Assembly: GCA_023390335.1 (NCBI GenBank)
Contig: JAEWCZ010000059.1
Span: 1 to 5,091, forward strand
Direction of reading: 5' to 3'
From: Bacillota bacterium
Lineage (GTDB): Bacteria; Bacillota; Clostridia; Acetivibrionales; DSM-1351
Length of the DNA: 5,091 bases
In this document: one piece after another, positions 1-4,745 of the stretch
Layout of the letters: each line of letters begins with the position of its first letter
Position numbering within the stretch: the first letter of the stretch is position 1
Position numbers and translations under genes: made by a program
Notes under the pieces: generated by a model
The model's database searches: none
The model's input: only the letters and a program-made list of their open reading frames with translations
What the model was told of the DNA's origin: nothing

Positions 1-5
1 GATAT

Positions 6-194
6 CTATTCTAATTCTCTTTTAAATGTAAATATGACCGATGAAGTATAGGAACCTCCTCCTACAATGCTATTTGTTATAGGTGTCACGCTTACTATTT
101 CCCATCCTTCTTTACCAAAATTATTTACTTCCATTTCATCATTGTCATTTAAATCCATTGATATCTTTAATATACTGTATTCCCATTTTTTCAT
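6..194 (-). CDS. DUF4177-like small protein, 62 aa
   Basis: Complete small ORF. The N-terminus MKKWEYSILKIS, the central NNFGKEGWEIVSVTPI and the C-terminal FTFKRELE match the pattern of DUF4177-type proteins: a first beta strand with a WEY motif, a helix ending in GKEGWE, then strands ending in a K-R-rich tail. The function of that family is unknown; members are short cytosolic proteins. No signal peptide or membrane segment is visible. The ATG start is supported by a GGGAG ribosome binding site 7 nt upstream (202-206). The gene has its own near-consensus promoter (223-251) and lies just downstream of a terminator, so it is a separate transcription unit from the MazG-like gene. A glycine-rich turn (VGGGSYTS) separates the last two strands. 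The family call rests on pattern recognition only; that it is a real gene is well supported. Confidence 0.75.
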   Translation of the reverse strand: MKKWEYSILKISMDLNDNDEMEVNNFGKEGWEIVSVTPITNSIVGGGSYTSSVIFTFKRELE

Positions 195-222
195 ATATTT
201 ACTCCCTGAATATTATTTTACC

Positions 223-251
223 ATTATAACCCATTTTACCATATTTTTCAA
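223..251 (-). promoter_or_regulatory. Sigma-A type promoter for the DUF4177-like gene
   Basis: On the minus strand, a -35 box TTGAAA (246-251) and a -10 box TATAAT (223-228) are separated by exactly 17 bp. The -10 is a perfect consensus and the -35 differs at one base. The start codon lies about 30 nt downstream of the -10, leaving room for the GGGAG site. The -35 box sits directly against the U-tract of the preceding terminator. Confidence 0.75.
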
Positions 252-254
252 TAT

Positions 255-285
255 AAAAAGACACGCCCTATATTTCAGACGTGCC
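255..285 (-). terminator. Rho-independent terminator after the MazG-like gene
   Basis: On the minus strand GGCACG (285-280) pairs with CGTGTC (265-260), with one G-U pair, around a loop of about 14 nt. Five T residues (259-255) follow. It lies between the MazG-like gene (stop at 323) and the DUF4177-like gene, so it would end transcription of the former before the promoter of the latter. The stem is only 6 bp and the loop is long, so its strength is moderate. Confidence 0.5.
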
Positions 286-322
286 CTTTCTCGGGGAGTA
301 TAAATAATTAATAGGGCCCTGC

Positions 323-526
323 TTACTGCCTAACCCTTATGTATATTTGACCAATAATCTTACCTGTTTCATCCGGTTTTTTCCCCTCACGGTACTCTTC
401 CAGGGCTTCTGACAGCTCAGAATGACACAAAGCAATCAATTCACCGAAGCTTCTTTCTTCATCCCAACAGCCGTGGTCTATTGCATTTTCACCGACTTCT
501 TTTATAAATTCATTTATATTCAGCAT
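323..526 (-). pseudogene. Truncated MazG-like NTP pyrophosphohydrolase, 67 aa
   Basis: The first ~52 residues read like the N-terminal half of phage-type MazG-like all-alpha NTP pyrophosphohydrolases. The sequence runs MLNINEFIKEVGENA, then DEERSFGELIALCHSELSEALEEYREGKKPDE. The metal-binding ExxE helix (SELSEALEE) is present. In this family a second acidic ExxD helix (of the ELADVIIR type) should follow within roughly 25 residues. Here it is missing: the frame continues into an unrelated tail ending IYIRVRQ and stops, at 67 aa against about 100-120 for the family. Loss of half the metal site should abolish hydrolysis of nucleoside triphosphates. An upstream in-frame ATG at 587-589 exists, but the ATG at 524-526 is preferred because AAAGGAG lies 7 nt before it. 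It may be cotranscribed with the gene at 618-971, 91 bp upstream. A short functional variant cannot be excluded. Confidence 0.65.
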
Positions 527-539
527 AATATTTCTCCTT

Positions 540-556
540 TCCGGCCAGTAGCCGGA
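540..556 (-). promoter_or_regulatory. GC-rich hairpin just upstream of the MazG-like ribosome binding site
   Basis: On the minus strand TCCGGC-TACTG-GCCGGA forms a 6-bp GC-rich stem with a 5-nt loop. It ends directly before the AAAGGAG ribosome binding site of the 323-526 gene, in a region that is otherwise AT-rich. It could influence translation or stabilise the 5' end of the message, or be a relic of a repeat: the decamer CGGCCAGTAG in it (plus strand 542-551) recurs in the hairpin at 1118-1141. Confidence 0.35.
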
Positions 557-589
557 TGCTTTTATATTGCTTGTACATTTTTTAATCAA

Positions 590-605
590 GTGGTATTTCT
601 ACCAC
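590..605. other. Perfect hairpin with tetraloop between two small genes
   Basis: GTGGTA and TACCAC form a perfect 6-bp stem (7 bp with the flanking A-T pair). On the minus strand the loop is GAAA, a stable GNRA tetraloop. It lies between the stop of the 618-971 gene and the start of the MazG-like gene. No T-run follows directly on either strand, so it is more likely an RNA-processing or stability element than a terminator. Confidence 0.4.
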
Positions 606-617
606 TCGCCGCTTACA

Positions 618-971
618 TCAGATTTTTTCGAAATAGGTAATATTAATTGTCTCTTCTGTCAGATTCATGCTAGGATTTCCCAAGCTAACTCTAACTTTTT
701 CAGCAACCGTCCTATATGCATTCCAGTAATCCTGGTCAGTTGCTTCTTCATCAGGAACTTTTTTACTTTCAATCAAAAAAATAATGCTGCCGTTAAGTTC
801 TCCAATATCTGGACTAACAAAATATCTTTCATGTACCTCCCCTGTAATGCTAATACCAGTTTCCTGATAAACTTTAATTGCTTCTATGTTCCAGATATCT
901 CCAATTTTAGCATTTGTATAATATTGAGGATCAAGTCCAAAAAATGAAATTGTATAACTTTTTGTTTCCAT
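618..971 (-). CDS. Hypothetical protein, 117 aa
   Basis: Complete ORF from ATG (969-971) to TGA (618-620); the family is not recognised. The protein begins METKSYTISFFGLDPQYY and has a middle part rich in beta-strand-like stretches (ISITGEVHERYFVS, GSIIFLIESKK). An acidic segment follows (VPDEEATDQDYWNAY), then a final helix-strand part ending NITYFEKI. There is no signal peptide, membrane helix or cysteine, so it is probably a soluble cytosolic protein. The start is preceded by GGTGG with short spacing and by a TTGACA / TATAAA promoter (991-1018), giving an unusually short leader of about a dozen nucleotides. It would be the first gene of a small minus-strand unit with the MazG-like gene. 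Composition and codon use look ordinary for the window. It lies left of the integrase remnant and may be cargo of an old prophage, which is an inference. Confidence 0.7.
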   Translation of the reverse strand: METKSYTISFFGLDPQYYTNAKIGDIWNIEAIKVYQETGISITGEVHERYFVSPDIGELNGSIIFLIESKKVPDEEATDQDYWNAYRTVAEKVRVSLGNPSMNLTEETINITYFEKI

Positions 972-990
972 AATCCACCATTAGTATATC

Positions 991-1018
991 TTTATAACAA
1001 TATATGCCTCTCTGTCAA
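991..1018 (-). promoter_or_regulatory. Promoter for the 117-aa hypothetical gene
   Basis: On the minus strand, the -35 box is TTGACA (1013-1018, perfect consensus) and the -10 box is TATAAA (991-996), with a 16-bp spacer. Transcription would start near 984, only about 13 nt before the ATG at 971. Confidence 0.6.
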
Positions 1019-1117
1019 AATAGTTAAATCCTAAGTCATACCAGGTACACATATGAACGGTATACTATGTTTGTAAGGTAAATCACACCTCAACCTTAAC
1101 AATTTTTTTCATAAATC

Positions 1118-1141
1118 GGCCAGTAGGATAACCTGCTGGCC
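1118..1141. repeat. Strong inverted repeat, 10-bp stem
   Basis: GGCCAGTAGG (1118-1127), loop ATAA, CCTGCTGGCC (1132-1141). Ten base pairs including one G-T wobble, very GC-rich for its surroundings. No T-tract follows on either strand, so a terminator role is not supported. The rest of the gene-free stretch 972-1199 holds only the promoter at 991-1018, the terminator at 1161-1191 and an AT-rich spacer. Confidence 0.5.
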
Positions 1142-1160
1142 TCTCCTCTGTTTTGGGTAC

Positions 1161-1191
1161 AAAAAAACTACCAATACGAATATTGATAGTT
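1161..1191 (-). terminator. Rho-independent terminator after the 1200-1508 frame
   Basis: On the minus strand AACTATCAATA pairs with TATTGGTAGTT across a TTCG tetraloop: 11 continuous pairs with one U-G. The last two T of the stem run on into five more (1165-1161). It begins 9 nt after the stop codon of the frame at 1200-1508. The UUCG loop, stem and T-run make it the most typical minus-strand terminator in the window, and the main evidence that the upstream frame was once a transcribed gene. Confidence 0.7.
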
Positions 1192-1199
1192 GGATGTAT

Positions 1200-1508
1200 T
1201 TATTTAATACTTAATTTCTCAACCCCGATTACTTTTTTTATATGAAATATATATAATTCAATGGTTTTCTTAGCCTCTATTAAGCTTACATCCGTTTTCT
1301 TTGGTTCTCCCCTCCTAATGTAATAATCAACCTGTTCTAATTTTTGAATTAAATCCCAAAACTTTTTTACTCTCTCTGATTCAACATATAGTTCGACGCT
1401 TCGGAAAGTATCTATAAAATCATTAATAAGGGGTTTTAGTAGGATTGGTTTTTCAGGATTACATTCAATACGCCATCTGATGGAGATATTGAGGTTTTGA
1501 TGAAACAC
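1200..1508 (-). CDS. Probable 3' remnant of an unknown helical protein
   Basis: An open frame of 102 codons whose last ~80 residues look like real protein. They are predicted helical and charged, with FWDLIQKLEQVDYYIRR and SLIEAKKTIELYIFHI. The family is not recognised. A good terminator follows 9 nt after its stop, supporting a genuine 3' end. Its first ~20 codons are the complement of the integrase remnant (from about 1452), and no ATG lies inside the unshared part. The apparent start is therefore probably not original: the natural 5' end seems to have been replaced when the integrase fragment was joined here. No ribosome binding site or promoter supports the apparent start. Best read as a truncated, probably silent gene, real from 1200 to roughly 1440. 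An alternative is that the whole frame is accidental. Confidence 0.4.
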   Translation of the reverse strand: MFHQNLNISIRWRIECNPEKPILLKPLINDFIDTFRSVELYVESERVKKFWDLIQKLEQVDYYIRRGEPKKTDVSLIEAKKTIELYIFHIKKVIGVEKLSIK

Positions 1509-1880
1509 TTTTCTAAAGATGAAAATATGTTAAGGGCTGTCTGCCTTGCAGCATTCGGTACCCTAAGGCGCTCAGAAATATGTGCGCTGACCACAGATGA
1601 TGTACACGGGAATACCATATCGATAAGTAAGGCAATGGTCCGAGTTTCAAATAAAGAGTGGATAATCAAAACAACCAAAACTATTTCAAGTACAAGAGAG
1701 GTAATCATGCACGCATTAAATGTGCCTGACCAATACATTATGCAGCGTGGCGGATGGTCTTCGGACAAAACTCTAAAAGAAGTCTATCGTGGTACCATAA
1801 ATGATTACGAGCAAAAATACCTCGATGTAACCATTAAACATTTTGAATCTATGCAACATGAAATACAACATAAAAAATAA
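1452..1880 (+). pseudogene. Tyrosine recombinase (phage-type integrase), N-truncated and internally deleted
   Basis: The C-terminal catalytic domain of a lambda-type integrase is recognisable. Box I with the first catalytic arginine reads AAFGTLRRSEICALTTDD; the beta-hairpin lysine region follows (KEWIIKTTKT). The end of box II follows as MHALNVPDQYIMQRGGWSS, and the tyrosine nucleophile as LKEVYRGTI. Family members carry about 60 residues between the beta-hairpin and that point, including the HDLRH-type HxxR motif. Here STREV is joined in frame to IMHAL at about 1703/1704, so the histidine and second arginine are gone. The N-terminal arm- and core-binding domains are absent too: the frame is closed by TAG at 1440-1442, and recognisable sequence begins near 1455. 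It cannot be an active recombinase. It ends 26 bp before the tRNA-derived repeat at 1907, the usual position of an integrase next to its attachment site. A TTG at 1497 or ATG at 1500 is only an accidental start. Confidence 0.88.
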
Positions 1881-1905
1881 AAAGCCTTGTATTTACAAGA
1901 CTTTT
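1876..1905. terminator. Hairpin terminator between integrase end and tRNA remnant
   Basis: AAAAGCCTTGT (1880-1890) and ACAAGACTTTT (1895-1905) form an 11-position stem with one C-A mismatch on the plus strand and a G-T pair on the minus strand, with loop ATTT. On the plus strand it starts at the integrase stop codon, but only four T follow. On the minus strand it is followed by TTTTTATTTTTT. It therefore serves better as a leftward terminator for transcripts from the tRNA side, and could end both transcripts. Confidence 0.6.
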
Positions 1906-1906
1906 G

Positions 1907-1982
<76 letters not shown>

Positions 1983-2040
1983 TTAAAATATATAACTTCT
2001 ATATAGCGTACTACTTCAGGAAAATAACATTCATAAAATT

Positions 2041-2910
2041 GGCCCTAGGTCTGGTGATCATACCCAATTCCTCGAATATATCGAGATTGCCGGCACTTTT
2101 AAGGATTCCAGCTACTGAAAGCTAGCTAAAGATGTTTCCGTATATACATGTTCAAGCGCATCTAAAGCAACTAGCTTCAAAACCAATTTAAATGCATTAT
2201 TTAATGATGCAGATAGAGACCTTGATTTTATTACACCTACATACTTATCAAGTTCCTATGCTGTATGTTGCCCAAAAGTTAGGGCAAATCAAGGTGAAGT
2301 AACATATTTCTACAAAAATGCATATCCTGCAGTTAGCAGAAAACTCCATAACGCTGATTACAATACTTCATCAGGATCAAGCACGTCTGTTACCTTATTG
2401 TATACTATTGATAGCACAATAACCAATCCTTGGCATGAAGCTTTAAAATTAGCCAATGCAATTCGCTATGCTGCAACTTTAAATTACAATTGCTTAAGAG
2501 AAACTAGCCCAAGTACACTTGCCAAATTAGCTGTACCCACTAATACATCAACGTCAGTAACAAAAACAATAAGTTCATCTTGCTCGGTACAGTTTTATGG
2601 CCACCCTGATCAGGGGACTCAATCAGGTACACAGTCATATTCAAGCAGTTTAGGTATGTAGAGAACATTGCTTCTCCAGTAACAGGAAATGCCGATGTTC
2701 TGCATCCTGCAGATATAACAGCTGCACTAACCTCTACTAACAGTTGGAATACTACATACAAAAATAAACACGTTAAAGTTACAAATGGAACAAAATCACT
2801 TGTTGTTCGCATTACCGATACTGCATCTGCTAATAAAGGTATTGAATTAACATGGCGGGCATATCGCACTTGGGAAACCGAGTACAGTTAAAATTGAGTT
2901 AATGAGCTAA
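2041..2910 (+). pseudogene. Decayed RlpA-like double-psi beta-barrel protein
   Basis: Reading through one stop and two frame changes gives a continuous protein of about 290 residues. The C-terminal ~100 residues resemble an RlpA/expansin-type double-psi beta-barrel. The pattern is FYGHPDQGTQSGTQS, then DVLHPADITAAL, HVKVTNGTKSLVVRITDT, ANKGIELTWRAYRT, and LGKPSTVKIELMS before TAA. Such domains occur in secreted cell-wall-associated proteins. The N-terminal ~190 residues (GDHTQFLEYIEIAGTF, FKTNLNALFNDADRDLDF, NPWHEALKLANAIRYAA) are not recognised. Lesions: TGA at 2116-2118; a one-base frame change near 2650-2660 (the original frame hits TAG at 2659); and a compensating change near 2868 that restores the first frame to the natural end. 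No signal peptide or plausible start is visible upstream: the frame is closed at 1993-1995, close to the att copy, so the 5' end appears lost. Bases 1983-2040 hold nothing else recognisable. Confidence 0.65.
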
Positions 2911-2957
2911 TTACGACTGATTTTACAATTATAAAAAATTCATAATTCTTAAACTAG

Positions 2958-3014
2958 AAAAGCTTTTGCTAAACAAGTCAGAACTGGCTTTGAAGCAAAA
3001 GCTTTTTCTTTTTT
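2958..3014 (+). terminator. Strong rho-independent terminator for the barrel-protein gene
   Basis: AAAAGCTTTTGCT (2958-2970) and AGCAAAAGCTTTT (2994-3006) pair perfectly over 13 bp. Inside the loop AAGTCAG and CTGGCTT add a further imperfect stem. The right arm continues into TCTTTTTT. It lies 48 bp after the restored stop codon at 2910. Its good preservation contrasts with the decay of the gene in front of it. Confidence 0.8.
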
Positions 3015-3080
3015 ATGAAAAGAATACTATATAAAATCAAAAATAGTAAAACATTTTTATAAAGATATTGTTTTTTAATG

Positions 3081-3119
3081 CCATAGACCATTGACCATTG
3101 ACCATTGACCATTGACCAT
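3081..3119. repeat. Heptanucleotide tandem repeat GACCATT
   Basis: Four perfect copies of GACCATT (3086-3113) are followed by a partial copy GACCAT (3114-3119) and preceded by CCATA at 3081-3085, a degenerate copy. The 7-bp unit is not a codon multiple and the block lies between converging genes, so it is a non-coding short tandem repeat. The minus strand reads AATGGTC in series. Confidence 0.9.
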
Positions 3120-3183
3120 ATAATTATAGTCGCAACAAAATTATAATAGTTCAACTCCAAAATTTATCTTCCTCAATTAAATA

Positions 3184-3993
3184 TTATTTATTATAATCTA
3201 ACACGAGAGACTTTAAATTACTATCATAGGTATAATATTTTACTTTACCGTTTGATTTTATTACTTCAAATAAATGTGATTTATCATTAAAATAAATTTG
3301 TTTGATAGAATCTACTTTTTCAATAGTCGCATAATATAAAGTATTTTCATCATAAATATACATATAATTGTCTAACTGTGAAATCAATTCATTATAACCG
3401 TCATTATTGATATCATACTCGTTTAAATCAGAAGAAACAACTGTTGATAATAATATGCTTGGTTCTAACCCATCCATACTAATATAAAATACAAATTTAC
3501 TGGTTGCGCCAAGAATTCCGTCTACTCGTACACCTTTATGTCCACAAATACTATTAAATGCTTCAATTTTATTAATGGTAGAATTTTTCGATGTAAATAA
3601 GTTAGAATCTACTACATCAGACCAATCTTCAATTTGTGACAATGAGGTAATAGTTCCCTTATATTCATAAGCAATATTCAATGTATCATATTTATCCAAG
3701 CAAACAAGAAATTTATAATCATCATACTGTTTCATATAAAAAATATTTGTTATATTTTTTTGATCTAATTTTATTTTATTTTCTGGATATAAATTAGAAT
3801 CGTTATTAACTTTTATAAACGATATTGGAATAGTTACATCACCTACTTCAATGTTCTTCATGGCATCTTCAATATAAGCTGATGTAATAACTTCTTTGTT
3901 AACAGTGTTTTTGTTACCACTACAACCAATAAAAAAAATATAACACCCTATAATAATAGTTATACATATTATTTTCTTAAAATAGCCTCTCAT
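3184..3993 (-). CDS. Putative lipoprotein of unknown function, 269 aa
   Basis: Intact ORF from ATG (3991-3993) to TAA. The N-terminus is a typical lipoprotein signal: positive MRGYFKK, then a hydrophobic run (IICITIIIGCYIFF) and a lipobox FIGC with the lipidated cysteine at about residue 24, followed by SGNKN. The mature protein should be anchored to the outer face of the cell membrane. The body is rich in N, D, Y, K and short beta strands. Around residues 190-215 a DINNDGYNELI motif resembles the Asp/Asn-rich calcium loops of FG-GAP/VCBS-type repeats and is followed by YMYIYDENTLYYA; that resemblance is suggestive only. The family is not recognised. AGG 5 nt before the ATG (and GGAG 13 nt before) may serve as ribosome binding site. 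A TATACT -10-like hexamer is at 4062-4067, without a good -35. It is the only intact protein gene between the two tRNA repeats, so it may be element cargo. Confidence 0.85.
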   Translation of the reverse strand: MRGYFKKIICITIIIGCYIFFIGCSGNKNTVNKEVITSAYIEDAMKNIEVGDVTIPISFIKVNNDSNLYPENKIKLDQKNITNIFYMKQYDDYKFLVCLDKYDTLNIAYEYKGTITSLSQIEDWSDVVDSNLFTSKNSTINKIEAFNSICGHKGVRVDGILGATSKFVFYISMDGLEPSILLSTVVSSDLNEYDINNDGYNELISQLDNYMYIYDENTLYYATIEKVDSIKQIYFNDKSHLFEVIKSNGKVKYYTYDSNLKSLVLDYNK

Positions 3994-4000
3994 TTTTCCT

Positions 4001-4284
4001 GTTTGTCTCCTATTTATTTTTTACTAGTATCCTGTAGTATTCAGATCTTTTATGACGCTTCAGTATATCTCTCTGTAGAATTAAGTCTGCATTGAGGATA
4101 TAATGAGTGAATCAATGCATCAATAACAAGAAAAATCTTTAAATTATATTATAACGAATTAAAAATACTATTGCAACAAAAAGAAGTCTCACGTTTACTT
4201 GACACAAGCCTTTGCATAAAGACGATGGAAAATTATCACCTCTCGGCTTTAGTATGCCCATACAATAAAAGACTAAAAGCGTAT
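4001..4284. other. Gene-free AT-rich stretch upstream of the lipoprotein gene
   Basis: No convincing coding frame is present. It contains the leader of the lipoprotein gene, with a TATACT hexamer at 4062-4067 on the minus strand and the short direct repeat AGTAT at 4026-4040. A plus-strand frame of about 45 codons ends TATACCGTCTAA at 4291-4293 in the next hairpin. It has no start signal and no recognised similarity and is not called as a gene. Confidence 0.4.
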
Positions 4285-4310
4285 ACCGTCTAAAGACGGT
4301 GGGTTTAGAC
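4285..4310. other. Two overlapping, mutually exclusive hairpins
   Basis: ACCGTC-TAAA-GACGGT (4285-4300) is a perfect 6-bp hairpin. GTCTAAA (4288-4294) can instead pair with TTTAGAC (4304-4310), 7 bp, around GACGGTGGG. The two folds share bases and exclude each other. Compact imperfect palindromes of this kind are found at the ends of IS200/IS605-family elements, so a transposon-end relic is possible, but no tnpA or tnpB sequence was found beside it. Confidence 0.4.
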
Positions 4311-4351
4311 CACGCGAATGGAAACTTAATTTAGATCTGTAAAGTAACTAT

Positions 4352-4444
4352 AAAAAAGCACATTCTCAATCTGTACCGATCTCCCAATCGTTAGATTTTG
4401 GTCTAACTTTTGGGGGTCGGTACAAATGAAAATGTACCTTTTTT
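4352..4444. repeat. Large imperfect inverted repeat (about 93 nt), MITE-like or double terminator
   Basis: The segment folds back on itself over nearly its whole length. From outside in: A6 (4352-4357) with T6 (4439-4444); CACATTCTCA (4359-4368) with TGAAAATGTA, imperfect; TGTACCGA (4372-4379) with TCGGTACA (4417-4424), perfect; CTCCCAA with TTGGGGG after one bulged T; GTTAGA with TCTAAC; and a loop of about 6 nt. A run of six T follows the stem on both strands. It could end transcription in both directions, including leftward read-through from tRNA-Ala, or be a miniature transposable element. No target-site duplication is evident. Confidence 0.65.
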
Positions 4445-4487
4445 GCCCTTGATTTACCAAGTGTCCCGTCCCTATAAGTTATAATTT

Positions 4488-4515
4488 AAGCCACAAGCAA
4501 TCATGCCTGCGGCTT
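4488..4515 (-). terminator. Possible weak terminator or processing hairpin after tRNA-Ala
   Basis: AAGCCACAAGC (4488-4498) and GCCTGCGGCTT (4505-4515) pair at 9 of 11 positions around a 6-nt loop. On the minus strand this comes about 10 nt after the tRNA 3' end and is followed only by TTAAATTAT, not a true T-run. It may be a weak terminator or a 3' processing signal for the tRNA precursor. Confidence 0.35.
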
Positions 4516-4522
4516 ACCGTTT

Positions 4523-4598
<76 letters not shown>

Positions 4599-4655
4599 AT
4601 ATATTTAAAGAATATTTGTTGAAACTTTCATAATAGGAAGTTACTGATTATTTTA

Positions 4656-4684
4656 AATATATCATAAATTAATTCTATTTTCAA
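4656..4684 (-). promoter_or_regulatory. Promoter of tRNA-Ala
   Basis: On the minus strand, a -35 box TTGAAA (4679-4684) and a -10 box TATATT (4656-4661) are separated by exactly 17 bp. Transcription would start near 4648, leaving a 5' leader of about 50 nt before the tRNA, to be removed by RNase P. The remaining bases up to 4745 are AT-rich, and no terminator for the gene at 4746 could be identified in them. Confidence 0.65.
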
Positions 4685-4745
4685 GTTATTTTTAATAATT
4701 ACAGCAGCTTAGTATTTTATTAATCAGAGGAGCCCCAGAATTCCG

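Noticed and set aside
323..370. IYIRV near the end of the truncated MazG-like protein, resembling the start of a serine recombinase (YIRVS)
   Set aside because: Five residues at the very end of a frame, without the catalytic serine or any continuation; chance.
67..947. Plus-strand open frames at 67-303, 422-640 and 567-947
   Set aside because: They are antisense to well-supported minus-strand genes, lack ribosome binding sites and have low-complexity hydrophobic or F/N-rich translations.
1436..1768. Minus-strand frame of about 110 codons
   Set aside because: Antisense to the integrase remnant, which has clear family motifs on the plus strand.
2540..2869. Minus-strand frame of about 109 codons
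   Set aside because: Antisense to the barrel-protein pseudogene; it has no start signals or recognisable domain.
2978..3160. Minus-strand open frame with repeated NGQWSMV-like residues
   Set aside because: It is produced by the non-coding heptamer array and the terminator; there is no ribosome binding site and no sensible composition outside the repeat.
4140..4293. Plus-strand frame of about 45 codons ending in the 4285-4300 hairpin, considered as a tnpB remnant
   Set aside because: No zinc-ribbon cysteines, no recognisable TnpB motif and no start site, so too weak to call.
4300..4327. CRISPR-repeat-like end (GGTTTAGAC ... AATGGAAAC)
   Set aside because: It occurs once; there is no second copy at spacer distance and no cas gene.
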